Below are positions 28,019 to 35,923 of a stretch of DNA of 64,000 bases, one piece after another. Every line of letters starts with the position of its first letter. Within the stretch, counting starts at the first letter, position 1. The stretch is from Micromonospora sp. MW-13 (lineage in GTDB: Bacteria; Actinomycetota; Actinomycetes; Mycobacteriales; Micromonosporaceae), in assembly GCF_003434305.1 (NCBI RefSeq), contig NZ_QKKX01000079.1, positions 1-64,000 of the forward strand. The letters run 5' to 3'. The notes beneath the pieces were generated by a model, which did no database searches, was not told the origin of the DNA, and was given only the letters and a program-made list of their open reading frames with translations. The translations under genes were made by a program, and so were the position numbers.

Positions 28019-28638
28019 CCGGTGCTTGAGCTGGCTGTGATCGGCCTGGATCAGATTGTTGGCGTACCGTTCGACGTGGTGCCACGCCGGCGGGACCAGG
28101 TCGTCGAGCACGTCGGGGTAGACCGGGGCGGCGTCGGTGACCACCTCGGTCGGCGTGACCTTCACCGTGGTCAGGGCTCGGTGGAAGAACCGCCGGGCCG
28201 CGGCGGCGTCCCGACGCGCCGAGACGAGCACGTCGATGACCTGCCCGTACTGGTCGACGGCCCGGTACACGTACCGCCAGACCCCGTTGACCTTGACGGA
28301 GGTCTCGTCCACGAACCAGCGGTCACCCGGTGAGTGGCGGGGTGAAGCGGGCGGCGTCGGCCAGTAGCGGGATGAACCGCTGTACCCACCGGTAGTCGGT
28401 GACGTGATCCACCTCCACGCCGCGTTCGACTACGTAGCAGTTCCTCCACATCCCGGTAGGAGAGGTTGAAGCGCAGGTACCAGCGGACCGCAGGACGATC
28501 ACCTCGGACGGGAACCGGAACCCGACGAACGCCGACGCAGGCGGGGGCCACCGGACATCAGACAGCGACTTCACCGGCCAAGCAGACCACGCCGGGCAAG
28601 CTGGAGTCGGTCATGCTTCCACCCAAGGCAACAGAGCC
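28019..28638 (-). pseudogene. IS6-family element copy 1, truncated and multiply frameshifted
   Basis: One end carries the terminal repeat (28625-28638, read inward as GGCTCTGTTGCCTT); the other end is cut at 28019. Transposase pieces occur in changing frames: SAFVGFRFPSEVIVL, AVRWYLRFNLSYRDVEELL, VERGVEVDHVTDYRWVQRFI, then VDETSVKVNGVWRYVYRAVD through NNLIQADHSQLKH where it ends. At least three frame changes are needed. The sequence is a close relative of the copies at 37.8 and 56.3 kb and, like the latter, has Gln where the catalytic Glu is expected. Confidence 0.8.
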
Positions 28639-28650
28639 CGACGGTAGATC

Positions 28651-29400
28651 TCACACGCCTCCGTCGACGTGCAGGGTTTCCCCGGTGATGTAGGAGGCAT
28701 GGTCGCTGAGGAGGAAGGTCACGGCGTGGGCCACCTCTTCTGGTCGCCCGTAGCGCCCTAACGCGATCTTCTTGGAGTGGTGTTCGACGTGTGCCCGCCG
28801 CTGTTCGGACGAGGTTCGCGCCGCCTCCTCAGTCTCGATCATGCCCGGGGCCACCACGTTGACGCGGATTCCCTGCGGGCTCAACTCCTTGGCCAGCGAG
28901 CGCATCAGCCCCACGAGGCCGGCCTTGGCCGCGGTGTAGTTGGCCTGCAGCGGCAGCCCGATCGTGGCCGATCGGGAGCCGATGGCCACCACCGAGGACC
29001 CGGCGACCATCAGTGGCAGTGCCTTGTGGACGACGAGGTAGGCCCCGGTGAGGGTGGTGTTCACCACCCGGTGCCACTCCTGGGGCGTCAGCTCGCCGAA
29101 CGGCGCCCGGCTGATCACCCCCGCGTTGTGCACTAGACCGTGCAGCGTCCGGTGGGTGCTCCGGGACTCGTCGACGAGCCGCTCGACGTCCTCGGGGTCG
29201 GTCACGTCGGCCCGGATCAGCTGGTGGGTGCCCGGCGTTGCGTTGAGTTGCTGGGCGAGCGAATCGACGTGTTCGCCCTCGGTGCGATAGCAGGCGGTCA
29301 CATTCGCTCCGGCGGTGGCCAGTGCGAGGGTGATGCTTCGACCGATTCCCCGGGTCCCCCCGGTGACGATGGTGTTCTTGCCGGCGAGTTGACCGGTCAT
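28651..29400 (-). CDS. SDR-family NAD(P)-dependent oxidoreductase (FabG-like)
   Basis: A 249-residue classical short-chain dehydrogenase from ATG 29400 (AGAGAGA upstream). The cofactor motif is TGGTRGIGRS near residue 14-23; NAGVISRAPFGE follows; the catalytic set is Ser in AIGSRSATIG, Tyr and Lys in ANYTAAKAGLVGLM, with the C-terminal ITGETLHVDGG typical of 3-oxoacyl-ACP reductase-like members. It reduces a keto group or oxidises an alcohol with NAD(P)H; the substrate cannot be told. The longer open frame upstream lacks a ribosome site. It lies 13 bases from the end of the IS6 remnant, so its 3' untranslated region is truncated. Confidence 0.92.
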   Translation of the reverse strand: MTGQLAGKNTIVTGGTRGIGRSITLALATAGANVTACYRTEGEHVDSLAQQLNATPGTHQLIRADVTDPEDVERLVDESRSTHRTLHGLVHNAGVISRAPFGELTPQEWHRVVNTTLTGAYLVVHKALPLMVAGSSVVAIGSRSATIGLPLQANYTAAKAGLVGLMRSLAKELSPQGIRVNVVAPGMIETEEAARTSSEQRRAHVEHHSKKIALGRYGRPEEVAHAVTFLLSDHASYITGETLHVDGGV

Positions 29401-29944
29401 GTCTATCTCTCTTCTCGCGGTGGGGCCCGCCGAGCTCTTCCCGCGACCATGGACAGCCACGGGAACGCGGCGATGGCGGCCGTGTGGACCGTTGCTCCAC
29501 CTTTGGCCAGGACCGAAGCACCAATCGCAGCCGGTCGGCTGCGGCCCGCTCGTCTCGGCCTCGGTCTGCGCGTTGAGGTGTCGCTCCGCGACGGCGCTGT
29601 CCATCGGAGCATCGGGCTTCATCTCGCGGTACTAGGCAAATGCGCAGCTCGGAGGCGATCCAGCTCCTCCCGATACTCCCAGAAGAGGGGCTTGAATTCC
29701 AGATCGGGCGCTCTCGATCCTTTTGACATAGATCATCCGGGTCCCCTGCTCAGCGTGCCGTTCCCAGGTTCAGCTTCAGACGGTGCCGTCGCCCGTGGAG
29801 GTGCGCCGTCGGCCGGAGAGCGTGCCCGATTGCCGTCGGGGGGTTCGAGGATCTCGATGCCCGACGCCTTGAGACCTACCTGCGGTTGATGTCGCGCGAG
29901 CACCGCTACTGGGCGGACGTCCGCTGCTGGGCCAGTCGCAGGAC
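29401..29944. other. Non-coding or eroded stretch
   Basis: About 540 bases upstream of the SDR gene. Only short frames occur. One small minus-strand frame (about 29624-29734) has protein-like composition (LEFKPLFWEYREELDRLRAA) but no family match or clear start, so I do not call it a gene. Confidence 0.3.
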
Positions 29945-30340
29945 TCAGCACTGCTGGTCGGCCGCCTGGTGGGATGCGCGCTCGTGGCGGTCGACTGCTC
30001 GGGCGTGGGCGATCGCGAGCAGCCGGTCGATCTCGGGCAGCATCTGCGGGCCGGGCATGACGATGCTGCCGAAGCCGTAGAGCGCGTAGCCCGGGTGTGG
30101 CACGACGGTGTCCAGCCGGGCGAAGTCGAACTCGTCCCGGTGCTCCTCGAAGTCCTTGGGCGGGAAGCGGAACAGCCTCTCAAACTCGGCTCGGCCCAGG
30201 TCCAGGTTGAGCCGGAAGACGCCGGGGCGGTCGAGCTGGGAGGTCTCGTCGAAGCCCGGCACATCATGTTCGACAATTGTGGTGAACGGCTGGCGGCGGT
30301 CCGGACCGACAAAGAAGAACCGGTCGCCCCAGGCGCCCTC
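29945..30340 (-). pseudogene. DUF6194 family protein, N-terminally truncated
   Basis: The minus frame carries most of a DUF6194 domain: WGDRFFFVGPDRRQPFTTIV, DVPGFDETSQLDRPGVFRLN, LDTVVPHPGYALYGFGSIVM and the C-terminal LLAIAHARAVDRH. Upstream of the first segment an in-frame TGA appears with no start codon, so about the first 25-30 residues of the family are missing. An internal ATG at 30262 would give only 105 residues. The function of DUF6194 is not known. The gene lies just inside the putative island boundary. Confidence 0.7.
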
Positions 30341-30637
30341 CGGCGATCAACCGAGCCCCTTGGCAGATCATTGAGTTCTGACCGGCCAGCGCCAGGGCAG
30401 GGCAGGGCGGGGCAGCTACACATCCTGGCTCCGGGTCGGCGGGAATGCGCAGGGTGCGGGACGTGCCGGGCGAGTCCGGAGAGGGGGAAGGTTCGCCCTT
30501 GCGTCGATGCGGCGCGGCACAGGCCAGTCCGAGATGAGTGTGTTTGTCGTTTGTGGGCAAGACTGCCTAGTAGAGATAGTTGTCAGGCGTGCTGTGCCGA
30601 CGTCGTCGCATCGATGCGGCTTGGTGGTGGGCCAGGC

Positions 30638-30681
30638 CTACGGATCAGAAGGTTAGGCGTTCGAGTTCCCTTCGGGCGCAC
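30638..30681 (+). other. 3' half of a tRNA-Arg(ACG): putative attachment-site scar
   Basis: The sequence from CTACGGATCAGAAGG through TTCGAG to GGGCGCAC matches the anticodon loop, variable region, T-arm and acceptor end of actinobacterial tRNA-Arg(ACG). The 5' half, including D-arm and 5' acceptor strand, is absent: the bases before 30638 cannot pair with the acceptor or anticodon stems. The T-stem also has mismatches. A partial tRNA beginning in the anticodon loop and followed by a terminator is what remains at the distal junction of an element integrated into a tRNA gene. An intact tRNA copy would be expected at the other junction, left of this window. Confidence 0.7.
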
Positions 30682-30688
30682 AAGATCA

Positions 30689-30732
30689 AAAGAGCCTGAC
30701 ATGCGGAAACGCCGGTCAGACTCTTTGCTTTT
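30689..30732 (+). terminator. Terminator following the tRNA fragment
   Basis: AAAGAGCCTGAC (30689-30700) pairs with GTCAGACTCTTT (30715-30726) with one mismatch, followed by GCTTTTCC. Its position right after the tRNA 3' end suggests it is the original tRNA terminator. Confidence 0.8.
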
Positions 30733-30842
30733 CCGTCCCTTGTGGACGTGTGGCTGCTCGGTGGCTGCTCGTCCGACGAGCATCCCCTGCGTCCCGCCCA
30801 GTCCGGGGGTTCCGCTGGCGTCCGGCCCGGTCCAGTGGGGGG

Positions 30843-31367
30843 TCACTCTTCAGCGTTCAGGGACGGACGGGCTGACTGTGCCGAGCGGTATGCGCGTGCG
30901 ACCGTGGACGAAGTGGCGGCCAGCTGCGGACGGGACGGCAACCAGACGGTCTGAATGCCGAGTTGCTCGTTCATCGCAGCGAGCTGGTACTCGTGGCGAA
31001 GGTCTGCGGCCGTACGTAGGCCGCGGACGATGATCGTGGCGCCGCGGCGTAGGCAGTAGGCGGTGGTTAGGCCGGTCCAGGTGTCCACCTCGACATTGCC
31101 CCAGGCTGCCGGCATGGCGTCGCGCACGCGTACGGCCCTGGTCGTGGTCTCGACGGTTGGTCGCTTGTCGGCGTTCACCGCCAGCAACACGATGATCTGG
31201 TCGAACATCACCCGGGCGCGGGCCACCAGGTCGCGGTGCCCCGGGGTGAACGGATCGAACGTACCGGGATAGACCGCCAACGAACCGTGTACCGGCACTA
31301 CTCCACGATTCGACGTAGCCGTCACCGCGACTCCAACCACATGGCCACGATCATCCGAGCCGTACAT
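30843..31367 (-). CDS. Pantetheine-phosphate adenylyltransferase (CoaD-like)
   Basis: A 174-residue nucleotidyltransferase of the CoaD fold, which transfers AMP from ATP to 4'-phosphopantetheine in coenzyme A synthesis. The nucleotide motif YPGTFDPFTPGHRDLVARA (with the T/HxGH signature as TPGH), IIVRGLRTAADLRHEYQLAA and the C-terminal ATSSTVARAY replacing the usual ISSS are visible. The N-terminus is extended by about 28 residues before the first strand, so the real start may be a GTG nearer 31295. It stands alone, not in the usual chromosomal rpmF/smc context, beside the tRNA scar; it may be a second copy. Activity is likely but the exact substrate is less sure. Confidence 0.8.
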   Translation of the reverse strand: MYGSDDRGHVVGVAVTATSNRGVVPVHGSLAVYPGTFDPFTPGHRDLVARARVMFDQIIVLLAVNADKRPTVETTTRAVRVRDAMPAAWGNVEVDTWTGLTTAYCLRRGATIIVRGLRTAADLRHEYQLAAMNEQLGIQTVWLPSRPQLAATSSTVARAYRSAQSARPSLNAEE

Positions 31368-31470
31368 GTGCCGACCCGACTTTGGGCCTTGTCGTCACCG
31401 CCGACCAGGGCCGACATCCTGATCTGCCGCCGATCCTGCGTTACTGAATGTGGACGGCGAGCATGGGCGG

Positions 31471-31737
31471 TCACCCGCGCTCGCGAGCGAGCATCAGCGG
31501 ACTGGATTCCAGGGACAACGGCATGACGCCAGGGTCGAGGTGGACGTGCGCTCCGGGCGAAGCGGTCGCATCGGACAACGCCAGACACCACCGGGCAAGA
31601 TCCCGCAGCCCGGCCGAGTCGCCGAAGATCTCAACGGTGCCGTCGCGGACTTCAACGACGATGGATCCTCCTTCAGCCGGTGCGATAACACCTCGCTGGG
31701 AGTCGTAGCCAGGTACGGATAGCGTCACCTCATTCAC
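31471..31737 (-). CDS. Imm32-like immunity protein
   Basis: An 88-residue frame from GTG 31737. It reads GGSIVVEVRDGTVEIFGDSA, then GLRDLARWCLALSD and GAHVHLDPGVMPLSLESSPL, the strand-helix-HVHLD pattern I associate with the Imm32 family of polymorphic-toxin immunity proteins. No toxin gene lies beside it, so it would be an orphan. The start is chosen from the beginning of the conserved region; a TTG lies two codons upstream and the frame stays open further. Family assignment is moderate. Confidence 0.55.
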   Translation of the reverse strand: MNEVTLSVPGYDSQRGVIAPAEGGSIVVEVRDGTVEIFGDSAGLRDLARWCLALSDATASPGAHVHLDPGVMPLSLESSPLMLARERG

Positions 31738-31830
31738 CAATACAGTCTCACCGAGACCGGCCAGGAGGTGACGCCCCCATCTGCCGCTGGCCGCGCGTTC
31801 GGCGCCACCTGGCCAGTGGAAGATTGGGCG

Positions 31831-32811
31831 ATGACGGTCGATTGGGGTCGGCTGAGGTACGCGTACGGCCCGGCGACCGACACCCCGGGCCACCTGGCCG
31901 CGCTGGAGTCCGGTGACGCCGAGGCCCGCGAGGCCGCACTGGATCACCTCGACTCGCGGTGCTGCACCAGGACTTCCCGAACACGGCGACCGCCCCGGCC
32001 CTTCAGGCCGTGATCGCGCTGATCGCCGAGCGGCGCTCGCACCCGGACACGGTCGAAGCGCTGCTGGAGTTCTTGGGCGACGCGGCCATGAGCGTGACCG
32101 CCCTCGCCGACGACCACTACTTCGCGAAGATACTGCCGGACCTCGCTGAAGCTGTGGCACAGGCGTACCCGGTGGTACTTCCGCTGCTCGCGGCGTCCCC
32201 GCCGGAGCGGGCGCTGTTCCCGCGCGGAGAATCTTGTCCCGATCGCCCGGATGCCGTCCCTGACAGAGCGGCGCAACGAACTGGCGGTGCGCGTACTTGA
32301 GTGGTCAGAACGAGACGCCGGCTCGCTGGCGCAGTGGATACGCTGCCTCGGCCAGCTCGGCGTCGACCTGCGCGACCGGCTCACCGACCCGGACCCGGCG
32401 GTCCGGCTCCAGGCCGCGCTAACCCACGAGGACAACCCGCGCAGCCGGGAGCTGATCCTGACCGCACTGACCGAGCCACCACCGACGAGCGTGCACCAGT
32501 TCACGCTCGTCGCCGCTGCGATCCGCGTCGCCGCTGACTCCGACGAGATCGCCACGGCTGCTTGCCAGGTGGCCAGTCGGGACGGTTGGGCCGGCTCCGA
32601 CGACGGCTGGGGCGCGTTGGTGCGCTTCGCCTTCCCCAAGCCATACGCGAAGCACCGTCCCCTCACCGAATCGCAGCGTGCACTGCTTGGGGCACTGGTG
32701 ACCAATGATGAACTCTGGAACCCGATCAACGGCAGCTGCGGGCTCGTTTTCAAGGAGGCCGGACTACCGCACAGCCGAGGGGCGTGCCGCCGGCTCGCCG
32801 GGTCCGGGTGA
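31831..32811 (+). pseudogene. HEAT-repeat-like protein broken by two frameshifts
   Basis: Frame 1 starts at ATG 31831 (MTVDWGRLRYAYGPATDTPG, then LAALESGDAEAREAALDHL). At about 31955 it must shift to read AVLHQDFPNTATAPALQAVI and onward to YFAKILPDLAEAVAQAYPVV, and at about 32220 shift again to reach ENLVPIARMPSLTERRNELA and the rest to 32811. Joined, the protein is about 325 residues with helical-repeat character (DPDPAVRLQAALTHED resembles a HEAT unit). Such proteins occur near polymorphic-toxin immunity genes in actinobacteria. Two independent shifts argue for a decaying gene, although sequencing errors are possible. Confidence 0.6.
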
Positions 32812-33121
32812 CCGCCTTTCAAGGCCCGCCATCATCCGGATCTGCCGCACTGCGCGCGCTCATGCCGATGAGCGGGTGCGTCGGGAGCGGTCGACGAGCG
32901 TGCGGCTGGCATGCCGACGGATAGATGAAGGCGGGTCGTTCTCGGGGCGTTCCCCGGACTGAGGTTCGCTGTCGCCACCGTCGTCCCGACGCGGCGGTTG
33001 ACGTCTGCGCATACTGCGACTTGACGCAACCCGAGTTCGTGATGGGCGGCCTCATCCGGCCGAATCAGTCGTCAGCGCTCCGCGTGTCATGCAAGCGCCG
33101 GAGATCGGACAGGGCTGTCGT
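32812..33121. other. Gene-free spacer between convergent genes
   Basis: About 310 bases between the broken HEAT-like gene and the end of the DHFR-like gene. No hairpin with a T-tract and no small gene that I can support. Confidence 0.35.
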
Positions 33122-33685
33122 TCACTGTCCGAGAGGGCGGTAGCGGAGGTGTACGACGCCGTTTCGGAATCGGCGCTCATCGAGGAGCTCAAGGTCGGCG
33201 CGCATGCCGGCCGGCAGCCCTGGCTTGCCCCCGCCGACGACAATGGGCCAGACGAACAGCTGGCACTCGTCGACCAGCCCGGCCTTGAAAGCCTGCGCCG
33301 CGAGGTTCGCACCTCCTACAGTGAGATCGGAGCTGGCCGTGGCCTTCAGTTGGTTTACCGCGGCGGGGTCGAAACGGCGTTCGAGTCGGGTGTCGGCAGT
33401 TGACGCCACGGCGAGGGTCGTGGAGTAGACGACTTTGCTCGCCGCCTGCCAGGCGCTCGCGAAGTCGGCCGTGAGGTCGGACTGCGCGGCCAGAGCGGCG
33501 TCGGTCTCCCAGACGGCCATCGTTTCGTACAGGCGCCGTCCGTAGAGGAACGTGCCCACAGACCGCAGGAGGTCGGTGGTGAACACGAATACCTCGTCGT
33601 CGGGCGGGGACCAGTCGAAGGCGCCGCGTTCGTCCTCGATGTAGCCGTCAAGCGACACGTTCGTCAGGTAAATCAGCTTGGCCAT
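33122..33685 (-). CDS. Dihydrofolate reductase-like/RibD C-terminal domain protein
   Basis: A 187-residue protein beginning KLIYLTNVSLDGYIEDERGA, the first strand and loop of the DHFR/RibD-C superfamily. It continues with FLYGRRLYETMAVWE (cofactor-binding helix) and ends with VGGANLAAQAFKAGLVDECQ and WPIVVGGGKPGL, all standard positions. These stand-alone actinobacterial enzymes are NADPH-dependent reductases of mostly unknown substrate; they are not the housekeeping DHFR. Its start overlaps the stop of the AHSA1 gene by 13 bases, making it the third gene of the ArsR-controlled operon. Confidence 0.88.
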   Translation of the reverse strand: MAKLIYLTNVSLDGYIEDERGAFDWSPPDDEVFVFTTDLLRSVGTFLYGRRLYETMAVWETDAALAAQSDLTADFASAWQAASKVVYSTTLAVASTADTRLERRFDPAAVNQLKATASSDLTVGGANLAAQAFKAGLVDECQLFVWPIVVGGGKPGLPAGMRADLELLDERRFRNGVVHLRYRPLGQ

Positions 33686-34179
33686 GCTTCTACCTCTCGG
33701 TGATTAGCTGCAACAGCCTGGACATTCATCAGCGTGGCGTCCAGCTTGGTGAACGCTTGGCGCCAACCCTCCTCGCTGGGGTGCGCCAGGCGTTCGGGGA
33801 GCCACTGGCGGATCTCGAGTCGCGTCCGTCCGTCGGCCTCGTCGTGGAACTCGACTCGGAGTCTCGTCTCGAACGGCTCGATGCCCTCCTGCAGCCGGCC
33901 ACTGACGTGCAAGACGCCGTCGAGCAGTTCGCCGTCGGCGACGTCTGTGAGCTCGACGTGGATGTGCACGCGGAGGCCGGGTTCGGCAGCATTGACCTCC
34001 GTCCACCGTTGAAAGCCGCCGGGGCGCACGTCGAACTCGATCTCATCGCGCGGCAGTGAGTTGCCGGTCGGGCCCCACCACGCCGCCAGGTGGTCGGGAT
34101 CGGTGAAGGCTCGGTAGACGAGCTCCCGCGGCGCGTCGAACACGCGCGAGATGACGAGCTGCGGAGTTTCGGTTTTCAT
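33673..34179 (-). CDS. SRPBCC/AHSA1 domain protein
   Basis: A 168-residue START-like protein starting at ATG 34179, which overlaps the ArsR stop codon (ATGA). The N-terminus VISRVFDAPRELVYRAFTDP, with DHLAAWWGPTG shortly after it, is diagnostic of the AHSA1/CalC group, and the C-terminal helix region (PSEEGWRQAFTKLDATL) closes the hydrophobic pocket. Members bind small hydrophobic ligands or act as Hsp90-activator-like folds; many are paired with an ArsR-type regulator exactly as here. The longer open frame upstream overlaps arsR and was not used. Confidence 0.9.
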   Translation of the reverse strand: MKTETPQLVISRVFDAPRELVYRAFTDPDHLAAWWGPTGNSLPRDEIEFDVRPGGFQRWTEVNAAEPGLRVHIHVELTDVADGELLDGVLHVSGRLQEGIEPFETRLRVEFHDEADGRTRLEIRQWLPERLAHPSEEGWRQAFTKLDATLMNVQAVAANHREVEAWPS

Positions 34180-34550
34180 TCGAGCTCCCTGGGGTCGTCG
34201 GCCATCCGGTCCGTTGCCCGTCCGGCGGCCTGCACCGCGGCAAGGTGGGCATCGAGGCGGGTGAGGGACGAGTCCCAGAGCCGCCGGTAGCGCTCGATCC
34301 AGTCGGCCGCCTCGCGCAGCGGGGCGGCCTCGAGGTGGCTCGTGCGCCACTTGCCTGACCGCGACCGCGAGATGAGCGCGGCGCGCTCGAGCACCTTCAG
34401 GTGCCGTGATACCGCCGGCATCGAGATGGACAGAGGAGCGGTGAGTTCTGTGACCGTGGCGTCGCGTTCGGCCAGCTCGGCGACGATTGCCCGTCGAGTC
34501 GGGTCGGCGAGCGCCGAGAACACCGCGCTGAGCTGGTCGGTGCCAGCCAT
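34176..34550 (-). CDS. ArsR-family transcriptional regulator
   Basis: A 124-residue winged-helix repressor from ATG 34550. The DNA-binding domain reads ALADPTRRAIVAELAERDAT, then PLSISMPAVSRHLKVLERAA, then LISRSRSGKWRTSHLE. There are no metal-binding cysteines (no ELCVCDL motif), so it should sense something other than metals; partners of AHSA1 proteins in this arrangement usually regulate their own operon. A palindrome lies just upstream of the start. Confidence 0.92.
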   Translation of the reverse strand: MAGTDQLSAVFSALADPTRRAIVAELAERDATVTELTAPLSISMPAVSRHLKVLERAALISRSRSGKWRTSHLEAAPLREAADWIERYRRLWDSSLTRLDAHLAAVQAAGRATDRMADDPRELE

Positions 34551-34565
34551 CGGAAGCTCCCTTCA

Positions 34566-34583
34566 CTTAACCACCGTGTTAAG
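34566..34583 (-). promoter_or_regulatory. Palindromic operator before the ArsR/AHSA1/DHFR operon
   Basis: CTTAACCACCGTGTTAAG is an inverted repeat (CTTAAC/GTTAAG) 15 bases from the ArsR start codon, a suitable size and place for autorepression by the ArsR protein. Confidence 0.65.
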
Positions 34584-34928
34584 CGTATTGAGATGCGAGC
34601 GATGTTGTCAACGGATGGGTCGCCGGGCCGGCTCGGTCCCGCCGCCGACGTGCCGCCGAACGACCTGCGGCAAGACGGTGTCCGCATCTGCCGCGATCCG
34701 GGCGCTTGCCTTCGCCAGCGAACGACCGGGGCCGATGAGTGGACGTTCGGCTGGCTTTCTGGTCTGGCCGATAGGCGGATTTTGGTGGGGCGTCGTCAAG
34801 GGCTGGGCTGAGGCGGCGGGTCAATATCTCTGGAGTCGTATCGGTATTGGACGTGCTGCAGACGCGATGCGTGCCGGCGACCGGCGATCGTAGGGGATCA
34901 CTGTTGATCGCGATTCCGGGGGGCTGCG
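34584..34928. other. Spacer with eroded coding-like sequence
   Basis: About 345 bases. A short plus-strand stretch reads FLVWPIGGFWWGVVKGWAEA, which looks like part of a membrane protein, but it has no start, no family match and no continuation. I treat it as non-coding debris. Confidence 0.3.
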
Positions 34929-35888
34929 TTGCCTGGTCATGTCGGTACGGTTGCCGCAAATGCGGCTGTGGGGGTGCGGCCGCGGTGGCGGCCGCGGGCC
35001 ACGCTGGTGGCTTGTGCCACCACGTTGATGGCGGTGGCAGTGGACGCGGGGCTTTCCAGCAAGGACTACACGAAGGGTTTTGCGCCGTCGTGGGTGGCGG
35101 CACTGGCCGCGTTGCTGGGGGTGGTGGCCACGTTCGGTGCGATGGGTTGGCCGAGGGAAGGTCTCCTGCCGCGCCGGCCGGTGTTGACGGCCGGTTGGTG
35201 CGGTTTTGTCCTGATGGTCTGGTCGGCGGGCGGAGTCATCTTCGACGGGCTGCGCGCGCTTGCTGTGCTCGGTGTTCCGGGCATGCCGCCGGTGGTGGAC
35301 TGGCCGGGCTTTGCAAGCCGTACGCTCGCGGTGGTGGCCGGTGCGCTCCTGGCGGCGACGGTCCTTTCCTACCAACGGGCCTGTCGCGGCGGGCGTACCC
35401 GCTGCGGCCGTGATGATCCGGCCTCTCCGCGATCGAGCCGGAGGTGGCTGGGCTACGCGGCTTGTGCATTCGCCCTGCCGTACCCGCTGCTCAAACTCTA
35501 TTGGGCGCTGGGCGGCACGATTGCTCGATCGGCGGTAGGCACTACGTCGGTCGAGGGTTTCCCGATCGGGGAAATCGTGGCGTTCGCGTTGGTTGGGTTG
35601 CTCGCGCTCGCGCTGGTGCAGCGGTGGGGGCGGCTCGTCCCGCGGCGGCTGCTGCTCGTCGTCGCCTGGGCGGCGGCCGGCGCGCTGCTCACGATGGGAG
35701 CGCTGGCGGGCTTCGGATCCCTGGCGCAGGCTCTGGGTCTGGTCGATGGCCCGGCCCGTTTCGGCAGCGACGGATGGATCGTGTACCTCGTGTATGGCTC
35801 GTGGTTGCTGCTCGGCGTGGCGCTCGGCGGTGCCGTCGTTGACTACCAGCGGCGGACCCGCCTGCCGTGCGGCCAATGTGGCCGCTAG
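34929..35888 (+). CDS. Integral membrane protein of unknown function
   Basis: A 319-residue hydrophobic protein with about eight predicted membrane segments, for example APSWVAALAALLGVVATFGA, WCGFVLMVWSAGG, TLAVVAGALLAATVL, IVAFALVGLLALALV, RLLLVVAWAAAGALLTMGAL and VYGSWLLLGVALGGAVV. No catalytic motif is recognisable. A C-terminal pair of cysteines (LPCGQCGR) is present. The TTG start is not certain; a GTG shortly inside the frame could also serve. It lies 35 bases before a two-component kinase gene in the same direction, so it may be a sensor partner or target of that system. Confidence 0.65.
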   Translation: MPGHVGTVAANAAVGVRPRWRPRATLVACATTLMAVAVDAGLSSKDYTKGFAPSWVAALAALLGVVATFGAMGWPREGLLPRRPVLTAGWCGFVLMVWSAGGVIFDGLRALAVLGVPGMPPVVDWPGFASRTLAVVAGALLAATVLSYQRACRGGRTRCGRDDPASPRSSRRWLGYAACAFALPYPLLKLYWALGGTIARSAVGTTSVEGFPIGEIVAFALVGLLALALVQRWGRLVPRRLLLVVAWAAAGALLTMGALAGFGSLAQALGLVDGPARFGSDGWIVYLVYGSWLLLGVALGGAVVDYQRRTRLPCGQCGR

Positions 35889-35923
35889 CCGCCGCCGGCG
35901 GCGTGGAGATCTACCCTGCTGGT

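Noticed and set aside
30560..30690. Complete tRNA-Arg gene
   Set aside because: Only the 3' half matches; the bases upstream cannot form the D-arm, the 5' acceptor strand or the anticodon stem.
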